Assembly: GCF_000612505.1 (NCBI RefSeq)
Contig: NZ_CP004078.1
Coordinates: 2,643,252-2,707,251, forward strand
Source of the DNA: Paenibacillus sabinae T27
Lineage (GTDB): Bacteria; Bacillota; Bacilli; Paenibacillales; Paenibacillaceae
Reading direction: 5' to 3'
Length of the DNA stretch: 64,000 bases
The translations under genes and the position numbers were made by a program. This document shows positions 25,691 to 34,483 of the stretch, piece after piece; position 1 is the first letter of the stretch, and every line of letters starts with the position of its first letter. The notes under the pieces were generated by a model. It saw nothing but the letters and a program-made list of their open reading frames with translations. It was not told the DNA's origin and searched no databases.

Positions 25691-26908
25691 GTGGAAGCAA
25701 AAGCTGGTACATTGCTAACAAGCCCGAAGCAGCGCAAGCTGCTCTTAAGCGCGGGCCTCAGCTGGATGTTCGACGCCATGGACGTCGGGATGATTTCTTT
25801 TGTCGTTGCGGCGCTGGCCAAGGAATGGAGTCTGAGGCCTGGACAGATCGGTCTGTTGACCAGCATCAATTCGCTGGGAATGGCTGCTGGGGCCGCTGCG
25901 GCGGGAATTCTGGCCGACAAATACGGACGGAAAAATATTTTGCTCTGGACGCTGATCATTTTCTCGGCCGCCACCGGGTTATCTTCACTGGCAGCGGGAT
26001 TTGCACTATTATGCGTATTGCGATTCATAGCAGGCTTCGGCCTTGGCGGTGAGCTTCCGGTTGCCTCCACACTCGTCTCCGAGAGCGTCGAGCCGAAGGA
26101 TCGGGGCCGTGCAGTCGTTCTGCTCGAAAGCTTCTGGGCCGTGGGTTGGATTGCCGCCGCTCTGATCGCATATTTTGTCATTCCGGACTACGGCTGGAGG
26201 CTTGCTCTCGTGATCGGGGCGGTCCCGGTGCTGTATGCGCTGTATCTCCGGCGGGCGATCGAAGATTCTCCCCGGTTTGCGGGAATACGCAAGGCGCCCG
26301 TTCCTTTTACCAAGCGGTTCGCCTCGGTATGGTCGGCGGAATACATCAGATCGACGGTCATGCTCTGGATTTTGTGGTTTACTGTTGTTTTTTCCTATTA
26401 CGGAATTTTCCTGTGGCTGCCGTCGGTAATGGTGCTGAAGGGCTTCAGCCTTGTGCGGAGCTTTGAATACACGCTGATCATGACGTTGGCACAGCTTCCC
26501 GGTTATTTTACCGCCGCCTATTTCATCGAGAAGTTCGGCCGCAAATTCGTGCTGATCGTCTACCTGTTCTTTACCGCCGTTAGCGCGGCCTGGTTCGGCT
26601 TCGCCTCATCCGAGGGAATGCTGATCGCCGCAGGCGTTTGCCTGTCCTTCTTCAACCTCGGCGCCTGGGGCGGAATGTACGCGTACACGCCGGAACTGTA
26701 TCCGACGGCGATCCGCTCAACGGGTGTCGGAATGGCCGCTTCCTTTGGCCGGGTCGGAGGTATTATCGCACCACTTCTCGTAGGCGTGCTGGTAGAGTGG
26801 TCCGTGAGCATTCAAGCCATTTTTCTGCTGTTCTTCGTTACGGTTATTATCGGCGCAGCTGCTGTACTGTTTCTTGGCAAGGAAACGAAGGGATTGGATT
26901 TGCAATAA
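25691..26908 (+). CDS. MFS transporter, NiaP/sugar-transporter-like
   Basis: 405 residues with 12 TM helices. The loop 2-3 motif is ADKYGRKN and its repeat is EKFGRKF. FDAMDVGMISFV in TM1 and a LRFIAGFGLGGELPVASTLVSE signature place it with the NiaP/YceI-type porters (nicotinate or aromatic acids). The GTG at 25691 has a GGGGGA ribosome binding site. No biosynthetic or catabolic gene is adjacent, so the substrate stays open. Confidence 0.85.
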   Translation: MEAKAGTLLTSPKQRKLLLSAGLSWMFDAMDVGMISFVVAALAKEWSLRPGQIGLLTSINSLGMAAGAAAAGILADKYGRKNILLWTLIIFSAATGLSSLAAGFALLCVLRFIAGFGLGGELPVASTLVSESVEPKDRGRAVVLLESFWAVGWIAAALIAYFVIPDYGWRLALVIGAVPVLYALYLRRAIEDSPRFAGIRKAPVPFTKRFASVWSAEYIRSTVMLWILWFTVVFSYYGIFLWLPSVMVLKGFSLVRSFEYTLIMTLAQLPGYFTAAYFIEKFGRKFVLIVYLFFTAVSAAWFGFASSEGMLIAAGVCLSFFNLGAWGGMYAYTPELYPTAIRSTGVGMAASFGRVGGIIAPLLVGVLVEWSVSIQAIFLLFFVTVIIGAAAVLFLGKETKGLDLQ

Positions 26909-26929
26909 CCAATGAGGGTTGGTCTCGCA

Positions 26930-27787
26930 TTAGTTACTTTTGCGCAGCCAACCTTCTGTTATTTTTAAAAACTCATCAAAATACCCATAAAATTCCTTCT
27001 TGTTCGCCAAATGAACGTTGTGGTCGGGATGCGACACTTCACGGGCGACACAATGGGCGAGAAGAGACTGCATTTTAGCAAAATCCTCGTCGGAAACGGC
27101 ATCATTCCCTTTGGCACGGATTAACAACACCGGACATTGTATCTTCGGCAGGAGATGAAACCAATCGACATCATGCGCCATTCCAGCGGCCATAGCATGA
27201 GAACTGAACAGCATCCGGTATCCCTCAACCGTTTCGACGAGACTATTCATGAAATATTGATAGCTCAGCTCCGAATCAGTGAACTGCTGGATATAATTCA
27301 TCGCTTCGCTCAAGCTGGAAAAAGGCAGCGGCCAATCCCGGGTCAAAGGGTCGACGGCTGGGAGCGGGTCTGATGGCGGCGTGCCGGTCTTGGCTAGTCC
27401 GGATGCGGATCTGTCGAGAATCGCCAAGGCTTTTACATATTCAGGATATAGCGCTGTTAAGTAACCGGCGACCCGTCCGCCCATCGAATGCCCGGCGACA
27501 AGTACCGATTCAATCTTTAACTCATCCAATAATTCAACCATGTCTTCCGCCATTTCTTCCGCTGTATAGTTCGATGAGGGTTTACCGCTCAGGCCGTGAC
27601 CTCTCTGATCCGGTGCAATTATTCTGTACTGCTGCCCATAGCGCTCCATAAAATCAACCCAGGTTTCCGCCCGGCCCCATCTGCCGTGAAGACAAAGTAT
27701 GGCGGGTCCTTCGGTTCGGGTATCCAGATAAAACAGCTCGATGTTCTTCAATTTCGCAAGGTTTCTGTGGATTTTAACTTTTTCCAT
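26930..27787 (-). CDS. Alpha/beta-fold hydrolase
   Basis: 285 residues. Oxyanion-hole strand LCLHGRWG, PDQRGHGLSGKP, nucleophile elbow GHSMGG (Ser), a cap with ILDRSASG, and a late His in SHPDHNVHLANK complete the catalytic triad. It resembles esterases, haloperoxidase-like enzymes and MhpC-type hydrolases; the substrate is unknown. The ATG at 27787 has GAGAGGAG upstream. Convergent with the MFS gene. Confidence 0.85.
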   Translation of the reverse strand: MEKVKIHRNLAKLKNIELFYLDTRTEGPAILCLHGRWGRAETWVDFMERYGQQYRIIAPDQRGHGLSGKPSSNYTAEEMAEDMVELLDELKIESVLVAGHSMGGRVAGYLTALYPEYVKALAILDRSASGLAKTGTPPSDPLPAVDPLTRDWPLPFSSLSEAMNYIQQFTDSELSYQYFMNSLVETVEGYRMLFSSHAMAAGMAHDVDWFHLLPKIQCPVLLIRAKGNDAVSDEDFAKMQSLLAHCVAREVSHPDHNVHLANKKEFYGYFDEFLKITEGWLRKSN

Positions 27788-27936
27788 TCTGTGGTCTCCT
27801 CTCTAATCCCCGAAGTACATGTCTGATAAATGAATGTTCCAGCAGTAAAAAATGAAAGTTCAGTTGTACCGGGTGCAATGCTTCAATTATAATCCGAATA
27901 AACGTTCCCATGTTAGGAAGCAAATCATAGAATTCA

Positions 27937-27945
27937 TGGTATAAT
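27937..27945 (+). promoter_or_regulatory. Extended -10 promoter of the TerB/BrxD/helicase operon
   Basis: TGG followed by TATAAT (27940-27945) makes an extended -10 element, with no convincing -35 hexamer. It lies about 40 bp before the first possible start codon of the three-gene operon. A weak or activator-independent extended -10 promoter is inferred. Confidence 0.55.
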
Positions 27946-27983
27946 GGGAGGAACTAAACGGGCGGTTCCCTGAGCTGCCGGCA

Positions 27984-30140
27984 ATGGAGCGGGATCAATT
28001 GATGGCCTATAACAACGAGCCGCATTTCTCGGATCTGATCTGGGAAGGCGATGAACAAAATATGGCGGTGCCTTCGCGCGAAGACGTTCGGGCAGAGGAG
28101 ACGAAACGCGCGGCTGCAGCGGAGAAGAACCGGGGGCTGAACGAGAAAAGCCGGAGCAAGCCCGAGGGTCCCGAACAGCTGAAGCTGTGGGATTTGGAGC
28201 TGCCGGACCGGAGAGAAGAACAGCGGAGAGGTCATTCGGAAGCTTTTGTACCGCAACAAGACAAAACTATTAGTGCAAAAGAGGGCGGAACCCGGAATGA
28301 TGTGCGGGGAGATGGGGAGCGGGAACGCGCTGTGACGGAAGTGGAGACCCGAAAGGAACAGCCTTCGACGGGGCGAGAGACTCCATCGCATCGGAACCGA
28401 TTTGAAATGGAACGGACGGCGTATCCGTCGGACCGTTCAATCGGAGACGGCGAATCGGCATCCTCTAAACGACCGGTTACGATGGAAAGCCAGTTCGTGG
28501 TGCACGCAAGGGAACTAGCCGGCTCTACCCAAGCTTCAGCCGAATTCGTCAAGTTCAAGAGCTACTGGCCGACCTACGGGCACATGACCGGTCCGCAGAC
28601 GAAATGGTACTTCTATTGGCGTAACGAGGTCAGACACGGCCGTTATCCCGAAACCGATTTGTCTTATATTTTTCTGCATGTGTACGAGCTGATCAATGGG
28701 GTCGGCTGGGAGACGCCACAGGACGGATATGAACAGCTGTCCCGGCTGTGGGAAGCTTACCGCGGCACTTTTGGGCGCCTCGATCACTATCTCGGCGGGT
28801 GGATTGCGGATTTTTCTTTTATCCATAAGCTGGACATTCCGCTGCGGGAAATCGTCGTCCGGGCCAAAGGGCTGGGCGGAGATTTGGCGGAAATCGAGCT
28901 GATGCGGTGCCTTGCGTCCGCGCCGGAGCAGCTCACTTTACCTGCCCTGTCGCTGATGTCGGATTACGACATGACCAAGTCGAAATTTTATGCAGGTCCG
29001 GGCAATGAAACGCTGGAGCGATTCGTTCCGCAGGTCATCGCGCTGGTTGACGCTTATGCGAAGCGCAAGCACGGAACTTCGCTGCTCGAAATGTATCCTC
29101 CGGGACCGCCGGTGACGAGGGAACGCTACTTGTTCCGGAGCGCTGTCTACGACATTTCGCTGTACGGCTATTCCGTTCTCGTTCCGGTCGTTCGTATAAG
29201 CAAATCGCCTCCGCTCAGGAGTCTGATTACCCGGTTGCTCCGGCTTGCCGAGAACAAGCTGCGAGCACTGATGGACTATCGGGGCCGTCTGAAAGGAATC
29301 ATCATAGATAAAGATATTGAAGAGCTAGTAGGCAAATTTCTTGAACGGGAATACCGCAAGGCGGAGCGTGAAGAGAAAGGGCCGGATATCGTGATCGACA
29401 AGGAGAAGCTGGAGCGGCTGCGCGGCGACTCCGACGTTGTCCGCAATCTGCTGACGGTGGAAGAGTCCTTGGAGGCTTTGGAGGAGAAGTCCGCTTATGG
29501 GGATTGGCCTGTGGTGGAGCTGCACGATGTGAACGGTTCTGATGGCATCCCGCCTGTTGAACTATTGGTAGAAGGAGCAGTTCAGGGGCAGCACATTGGC
29601 GCAGACTATTGCGAACCGGCAGGATCTGTAGGACATGGGGAAGGCGTTTCGGATAGCCGGAAGCTGGAGAAAGATCTTCCGTCTACAGAGAACGAAGCTG
29701 TTAAGGAAGCAGCAGCGGCTGCTGTACATGAGGGAGGCGCGGACTCTTTGGAAGCCCAGGGCGAGCGCATCAACCCGCAGACCCTGGTTATGGCGCCCGG
29801 AAGTGATTGGAAAGCCATGGCCGAAACTGAGGGAGGTGCAGCCGCTCCGGAAGCGCAGGCGGAACCGAATATGCTGGAGACAACGGATTTAATGCCCGGC
29901 AGCGAGTGGGAAGCTTTGGCTCAAGCGCTCAGTCCTTTGCAGCGTGAGGCGGTATTGGCTTTATCCGGTCCGGATGGCCCGGCCGAGCTGCGCAGACTTG
30001 CCACTGCTCATGCAGCGCTTCCCGACCTGCTGATTGACGAAATCAACGAAATCGCTATGGACGTTATCGGCGACCTGCTGATTGACGGCGAAGAGATCTC
30101 GCCCGAGTATGCGTCCTTGCTGCAATACTTGAAGAGGTGA
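27984..30140 (+). CDS. TerB_N/TerB_C domain protein, first gene of a candidate DNA-processing/defence operon
   Basis: 718 residues. Residues 1-185 are charged and disordered. TerB_N spans ~187-400, with the family core QTKWYFYWRNEVRHGRYP and TDLSYIFLHVYELINGVGWET. TerB_C begins near 455 (IVIDKEKLERLRGDSDVVRNLL) and is split by a low-complexity insert (~520-630) that holds an internal repeat, APGSDWKAMA and MPGSEWEALA. The C terminus ends LIDEINEIAMDVIGDLLID, typical of TerB_C. TerB-N/C proteins were predicted by comparative genomics to work with ATPases and helicases in Ter-linked DNA processing. The ATG at 27984 has no good ribosome binding site; the ATG at 28002 is an alternative. It is 8 bp upstream of the ATPase gene. 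Confidence 0.82.
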   Translation: MERDQLMAYNNEPHFSDLIWEGDEQNMAVPSREDVRAEETKRAAAAEKNRGLNEKSRSKPEGPEQLKLWDLELPDRREEQRRGHSEAFVPQQDKTISAKEGGTRNDVRGDGERERAVTEVETRKEQPSTGRETPSHRNRFEMERTAYPSDRSIGDGESASSKRPVTMESQFVVHARELAGSTQASAEFVKFKSYWPTYGHMTGPQTKWYFYWRNEVRHGRYPETDLSYIFLHVYELINGVGWETPQDGYEQLSRLWEAYRGTFGRLDHYLGGWIADFSFIHKLDIPLREIVVRAKGLGGDLAEIELMRCLASAPEQLTLPALSLMSDYDMTKSKFYAGPGNETLERFVPQVIALVDAYAKRKHGTSLLEMYPPGPPVTRERYLFRSAVYDISLYGYSVLVPVVRISKSPPLRSLITRLLRLAENKLRALMDYRGRLKGIIIDKDIEELVGKFLEREYRKAEREEKGPDIVIDKEKLERLRGDSDVVRNLLTVEESLEALEEKSAYGDWPVVELHDVNGSDGIPPVELLVEGAVQGQHIGADYCEPAGSVGHGEGVSDSRKLEKDLPSTENEAVKEAAAAAVHEGGADSLEAQGERINPQTLVMAPGSDWKAMAETEGGAAAPEAQAEPNMLETTDLMPGSEWEALAQALSPLQREAVLALSGPDGPAELRRLATAHAALPDLLIDEINEIAMDVIGDLLIDGEEISPEYASLLQYLKR

Positions 30141-30148
30141 CATAAGGC

Positions 30149-31471
30149 ATGAACGAACTGAAAATACCGAAACGAATGACGACAGCGCTTGTCAACTCGA
30201 TTACAGCGGGGGTTGTTCCGCGCATTGGGCTGGAGTATATTGCCGTCGGCCGCCGCGCGGAGATCGAAGCCATCCTGCGCGATCTTGACAACATCGCCGA
30301 GGGAGGCGCGGCGTTCAAGCTGATTACCGGCAAATACGGCAGCGGCAAAAGCTTTTTACTCCAAATGATTCGCAATTACGCGATGGACCGCGGCTTCGCG
30401 GTGGCCGACGCCGATTTGTCGCCCGAGCGCAGACTTGTCGGCACCAAAGGACAGGGTCTTGCCACCTACAAGGAGCTGATCAGCCACTTGTCGACCCGCA
30501 CCCGGCCGGACGGCGGAGCGCTGGAAGTCATCCTCCAGAAGTGGATATCCTCGCTTCAGCAGAAGGTCATGAATGAACGAGGAGTGGAACCCGGACATCC
30601 TTCTTTCGCCGGCGAGGTTGAGAAGGAGATTTTTGCCGTCGCCTCCGAGATGCGAAGTCTTGTGCACGGCTTTGACTTTGCCAAAGTGCTGGCGTCTTAC
30701 TGGAACGGCCATAAACTTGGCGACGAGGACTTGAAGCAGGAGGCGCTGCGCTGGCTTCGCGGCGAATTTGCGACCCGCACGGAATCCCGGAAGGCGCTGG
30801 GCGTCGGCGTCATTATCGATGACGACAACTGGTACGATTACATGAAGCTGTGGGCGGAATTTTCCGCGGCCATCGGCTACAAGGGACTGCTGCTGTTCAT
30901 CGACGAAGGTGTCAATTTGTACAAGATTACGAACAGCGTTTCCAGGCAGAGCAATTACGAGAAGCTGTTAACCATGTTCAATGACACGATGCAGGGGAAG
31001 GCGGAGTATCTTGGCATTTTCCTTGGCGGAACTCCGCAGTTTGTCGAGGATCACCGGAGGGGACTCTTCAGCTACGAGGCGCTGCGTTCCAGGCTTGTGG
31101 CCGGACGGTACGGGGCAGCCGCTCCGAATAATTTCTCGGGGCCGATCATTCCGCTCGAGATGCTGTCCTCAGAGGAAATACTGGTGCTGCTGCAGCGGCT
31201 GCGGGATATTCATGCGCTGCATTACGGCTATGCCTCTGTCTTGACTGACGATCAGCTTGTGCATTTTATGGAGGAAGCCTCTTCCAGACTGGGCGCGGAC
31301 GAGCTACTGACACCCCGTGAGCTGGTGCGAGATTTCATGGACCTGCTGCATACACTGCACAGCAGCCCGGAGACGTCGTTTGAAAGCCTGGTCGGAGAAC
31401 GGACGGGAACCGGTAAGGCTGAAGGAGGCAAAGATACGATGGACGACCTTTTGGCGGAGTTCGAGTTATGA
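30149..31471 (+). CDS. BrxD-like (DUF2791) P-loop ATPase
   Basis: 440 residues. Walker A GKYGSGKS (61-68) and Walker B LLLFIDE (247-253), with the flanking GRRAEIEAILRDLDNIAEGG and LFLGGTPQFVEDHRRGLFSY, match the DUF2791/BREX ATP-binding family (BrxD). In BREX systems this protein accompanies a helicase (BrxHI) and other subunits; here pglZ, a methyltransferase and brxC/brxL are all missing. It overlaps the helicase gene by 4 bp (ATGA), so the two products are probably made in fixed ratio and form a complex. The ATG at 30149 follows AAGGC. Confidence 0.85.
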   Translation: MNELKIPKRMTTALVNSITAGVVPRIGLEYIAVGRRAEIEAILRDLDNIAEGGAAFKLITGKYGSGKSFLLQMIRNYAMDRGFAVADADLSPERRLVGTKGQGLATYKELISHLSTRTRPDGGALEVILQKWISSLQQKVMNERGVEPGHPSFAGEVEKEIFAVASEMRSLVHGFDFAKVLASYWNGHKLGDEDLKQEALRWLRGEFATRTESRKALGVGVIIDDDNWYDYMKLWAEFSAAIGYKGLLLFIDEGVNLYKITNSVSRQSNYEKLLTMFNDTMQGKAEYLGIFLGGTPQFVEDHRRGLFSYEALRSRLVAGRYGAAAPNNFSGPIIPLEMLSSEEILVLLQRLRDIHALHYGYASVLTDDQLVHFMEEASSRLGADELLTPRELVRDFMDLLHTLHSSPETSFESLVGERTGTGKAEGGKDTMDDLLAEFEL

Positions 31472-33663
31472 GCGATAATCCGTTTTACCGGCTTGCGCCG
31501 TTTATTAAAGAATTTATTTACAAGAACCGGTGGGAGACGCTGCGCGAAGCGCAGGTGGACGCCTGCCGGGTGCTGCTGGAGTCGCCGGACCATTTGCTGA
31601 TTGCCTCGGGCACTGCGTCTGGCAAGACGGAGGCGGCTTTTTTTCCAGCACTGACTGAACTGCATGAAAATCCCTCGACCTCTGTCGGCATACTGTATAT
31701 CGCCCCGCTCAAAGCGCTGATCAACGATCAGTTCGCCCGGTTGAACGACCTGCTGATCGAAGGCGGCATCCCAGTCTGGCATTGGCACGGCGATGTCCCG
31801 CAATCCGAGAAGACGAAGCTGATGAAGAATCCGTCCGGCGTGCTTCAGATTACCCCGGAGTCGCTGGAAGGGCTGCTGATGAACCGTCCGAACGCTATTC
31901 CGGCGCTGTTTGGCGATCTTCGCTTCGTCATTATTGACGAAGTGCACGCCTTCATGGGCGCGGACCGGGGAATCCAGGTGCTCAGCCTGCTCTCGAGGAT
32001 TTCCCGCATGGCGGGCTGCTCGCCGCGCCGGATTGGACTGTCCGCGACGCTCAGCGATTATGAGACCGCTACCCGCTGGCTTGCAGCAGGGACGCGGCTG
32101 CGTGTGCAGGTGTCCGCGCCCCAGGGCGGGCGGAGACTTCGCTTGAGCGTCGAGCATTTTTCCTTTCCGGACGCGAGGGACGAGAAGCAGGCTGAGCAGC
32201 TGGAGCTTGCCCGCAAAGCCTATTTCGACTACATATACGACCATACCCGGCTGAAAAAAGCGCTGGTCTTCACCAACAGCCGCACCGACGCGGAAACGGC
32301 GATTCTGGAAATGCGGCGCATCGCGGCGAGGCGCCAGGAGCCGGACGTGTTCCACGTCCATCACGGCAGCATCTCCGCGATGCTGCGGGAGGAAGCGGAG
32401 GCCGCCCTTCGCCAAGGCCCCGGACCGGCGGTCGCCGCGGCTACGCTTACGCTGGAGCTGGGCATTGACCTTGGCGAGCTGGAGCGGGTCATGCAGCTCG
32501 GGGCGCCTTACAGCTGCTCCAGCTTTGTGCAGCGGCTCGGCCGCTCGGGGCGCCGGGGCGACGCTCCGGCGGAGATGATGTTCGTCACACCGGAGGAGGA
32601 GGACGAGGAAGCCCAGCTTCCGGCGCGCATGCCGTGGACGCTGCTCCGGGCGATCGCCGTCATTGAGCTGTATGTGCGCGAGAAATGGGTTGAGCCCCTG
32701 ACCGTCCGCAAGCTCCCGATGGGCCTCCTGTATCACCAGACGATGAGTATCCTGAAGAGCATGGGAGAAGCTGAGTCGGAAGATTTGCGGGAGGCCGTTC
32801 TTTCGCTCCCTTCGTTTCAGCATTTCAGCGAAGACGATTATAACGCCTTCATGGCTTACCAACTGGGGATGGGTCATGTTGAGCAGATGGATGAAGGCAG
32901 CCTCCTGATCGGACTCGCGGGAGAGAAGATCGTCAATAACTTCCGTTTTCTGGCGGTCTTCAAGGATGACGAGGAGCATGTTGTATATAACGGCACGGAA
33001 GAAATCGGCTCGATTACAACCGTGCCGCCTCCCGGTTACTGCTTCACCCTGGCAGGCAAGCTGTGGAAGGTGGAAGAGGTGGACAACCGCCACAAGGCTG
33101 TGTATGTGAAATCGTCGCGCGGCAAAGTCGATACGTTATGGCTTGGTGCCGGCGGCGACGTGCATACCCGGATCATGACCAAAATCCGGGAGATACTTGG
33201 CGATACGGCCCTTTACCCGTATCTTGCACCCCGAGCAGCAGCCCGGCTTGAGCGGGCCCGGCGGCTCGCCCGGGAAAGCGGGCTGCTCGAGCGTTCCGTG
33301 CTTCCGGCGGGCGGCGACTCGCTGTTCATCCTGCCTTGGGCGGGCAGCCGGACATTCCGCACGCTGGAGCGGCTGCTGAAGCATAAGCTGACGCGCCCGC
33401 TGGCCTTACGCTCGGTTGTCCCGATGGAGCCTTATTACATGGTCGTCGCCGGAAAGGCGGACGCCGATTGGCTGGAGAGTGCTATCCTGGAAGCAGGCTC
33501 CGCCGGGCTTGACCCGCTAGAACTGCTGGCACCAGGCGAAGCTCCCTATTTGGGGAAATATGACGAGTGGATTCCCCAAGACCTGCTGCGCAAAGCTTTT
33601 ACGATGGACGGTCTCGATGTTCCTGGCTTACATGAGATGGTAAAGCGCTGGCAGAAGGGCTAG
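31468..33663 (+). CDS. Lhr/BrxHI-like superfamily 2 helicase
   Basis: 731 residues. Motifs: Walker A SGTASGKT (47-54), DEVH box (157-160), SAT (192-194), FTNSRTDAE (motif IV region), and motif VI QRLGRSGRRGD (355-365). The C-terminal ~330 residues form the Lhr-like accessory region with no added nuclease domain. The N-terminal FYRLAPFIKEFIYKNRWETLREAQ is a Q-motif-like lead-in. It would translocate on or unwind DNA using ATP. The last gene of the operon, it is followed by a long repeat-filled gap without a clear terminator. Confidence 0.88.
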   Translation: MSDNPFYRLAPFIKEFIYKNRWETLREAQVDACRVLLESPDHLLIASGTASGKTEAAFFPALTELHENPSTSVGILYIAPLKALINDQFARLNDLLIEGGIPVWHWHGDVPQSEKTKLMKNPSGVLQITPESLEGLLMNRPNAIPALFGDLRFVIIDEVHAFMGADRGIQVLSLLSRISRMAGCSPRRIGLSATLSDYETATRWLAAGTRLRVQVSAPQGGRRLRLSVEHFSFPDARDEKQAEQLELARKAYFDYIYDHTRLKKALVFTNSRTDAETAILEMRRIAARRQEPDVFHVHHGSISAMLREEAEAALRQGPGPAVAAATLTLELGIDLGELERVMQLGAPYSCSSFVQRLGRSGRRGDAPAEMMFVTPEEEDEEAQLPARMPWTLLRAIAVIELYVREKWVEPLTVRKLPMGLLYHQTMSILKSMGEAESEDLREAVLSLPSFQHFSEDDYNAFMAYQLGMGHVEQMDEGSLLIGLAGEKIVNNFRFLAVFKDDEEHVVYNGTEEIGSITTVPPPGYCFTLAGKLWKVEEVDNRHKAVYVKSSRGKVDTLWLGAGGDVHTRIMTKIREILGDTALYPYLAPRAAARLERARRLARESGLLERSVLPAGGDSLFILPWAGSRTFRTLERLLKHKLTRPLALRSVVPMEPYYMVVAGKADADWLESAILEAGSAGLDPLELLAPGEAPYLGKYDEWIPQDLLRKAFTMDGLDVPGLHEMVKRWQKG

Positions 33664-33700
33664 GACACATAGTGAAGAACGCTGAAGATTCGGTTGGCTA

Positions 33701-33762
33701 TATCAGAACTGCATAGAGATGCGCTTGACCGTATCAGAATTGCGTAGAGATGCGCTTCGCTA
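33701..33762 (+). repeat. Two tandem copies of a 31-bp repeat
   Basis: TATCAGAACTGCATAGAGAT (33701 onward) recurs as TATCAGAATTGCGTAGAGAT at 33732, each followed by GCGCTT. The copies are direct, 31 bp apart, with a few differences. They begin the ~820-bp non-coding gap after the helicase gene. Confidence 0.8.
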
Positions 33763-33850
33763 AACCGCAATGTCTGACAGCATGAACGGTCGCACTAGGT
33801 TTTCACTATGTTGAATAGCATATTGGGGTGGCAATAGGGTATGTCGCAAT

Positions 33851-33970
33851 GTCCGAACGGTTTGAAGGATACGATAGACTATGTGCCTAGGTCCGAACAG
33901 CTTGGATGATAAGCTGATCTATATCGCTGTGTCCGAACCGTATGAAGCATCTAGTCGACCATACGTTCAT
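33851..33970 (+). repeat. Three degenerate 40-bp tandem repeats
   Basis: GTCCGAAC starts at 33851, 33891 and 33931, exactly 40 bp apart, and each copy continues with a diverged G-x3-TGAA/TGGA-x-GAT block. A weaker related copy (GTCTGACAGCATGAACG) lies near 33772. No ORF spans them. Confidence 0.75.
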
Positions 33971-33980
33971 TTCATGAACG

Positions 33981-34156
33981 GGAAAACCTCCCTTTAATTC
34001 ACCCGATAAACGGCTATTTCAGCTGATAAACAGGAAAAACTCCAGCTTAATAGCGATTTTTGCCTGATTTCAAACGAAATCGGACAATTATAAGGGAGTT
34101 TTTCCGTCTTAAGCCTGAAGTCAGTCTCTTTTCCCAAAATAAAAGGGAGGATTTCC
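33981..34156. repeat. Nested inverted repeats
   Basis: Outer arms: GGAAAACCTCCCTTT (33981-33995) and AAAGGGAGGATTTCC (34142-34156), 14 of 15 bases complementary. Inner arms: GGAAAAACTCC (33-43 of the 34,0xx block, 34033-34043) and GGAGTTTTTCC (34095-34105). The unit could fold as one large imperfect structure. The same GGGAGTTTT motif recurs in the terminator at 34408-34448. It may be a dispersed palindromic element. Confidence 0.65.
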
Positions 34157-34350
34157 GCTTCGTCCAGTAGAGTGAGATAGATCGCTTCGTCCAGCCGAGT
34201 GCGATAGGTCACTTCGTCTAGTCAAGTGCTACAGATTTCTTCGTCCCAGTCGAGCGCGATAGGTCACTTCTTCAAGTCGAATCAGTATAGGTCGCTTCAT
34301 TCTATCCAGTCCGGTAGCAGCTCGTTTATTCCAATCCCGTCGAATGCGAT
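34156..34350 (+). repeat. About seven degenerate 27-28-bp tandem repeats
   Basis: Copies begin at 34156, 34183, 34210, 34237, 34265, 34293 and, less clearly, 34321. The core is CGCTTCGTCCAGTCGAGTGC followed by GATAGGT. The first three are exactly 27 bp, later ones 28 bp, and divergence increases with distance. There are no spacers, so this is not a CRISPR array. It looks like a slippage-born minisatellite undergoing decay. Confidence 0.8.
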
Positions 34351-34407
34351 AGACTGAATCATTACACGGCTTTCCCTTTGTGCCCACAAGCATAATCTGA
34401 AAAAGCT

Positions 34408-34448
34408 AAAAACTCCCGATCCGCTAAAGAGCAGAAAGGGAGTTTTCA
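34408..34448 (-). terminator. Terminator after the permease gene
   Basis: AAAACTCCC (34409-34417) and GGGAGTTTT (34438-34446) pair around a 20-nt loop. On the - strand this lies just past the permease stop and ends in a T run. Confidence 0.75.
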
Positions 34449-34483
34449 CTTTAAATTGTCTATCTGCCGGACATCCTGTGCGA

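Noticed and set aside
31252..33093. 613-residue - strand ORF opposite the helicase gene
   Set aside because: Antisense shadow of a GC-rich coding region; low-quality composition rich in Arg/His/Gln and no domain. The + strand helicase has all motifs.
30149..33663. Complete BREX system
   Set aside because: Only BrxD-like and BrxHI-like genes are present; pglZ, pglX-type methyltransferase, brxC and brxL are absent from the flanks.
33994..34212. 72-residue - strand ORF in the repeat region
   Set aside because: It lies across the inverted and 27-bp repeats, has no ribosome binding site or recognisable family, and its sequence follows the repeat units.
34156..34350. CRISPR array
   Set aside because: The 27-28-bp units are directly adjacent, degenerate and without unique spacers; no cas genes are in the window.
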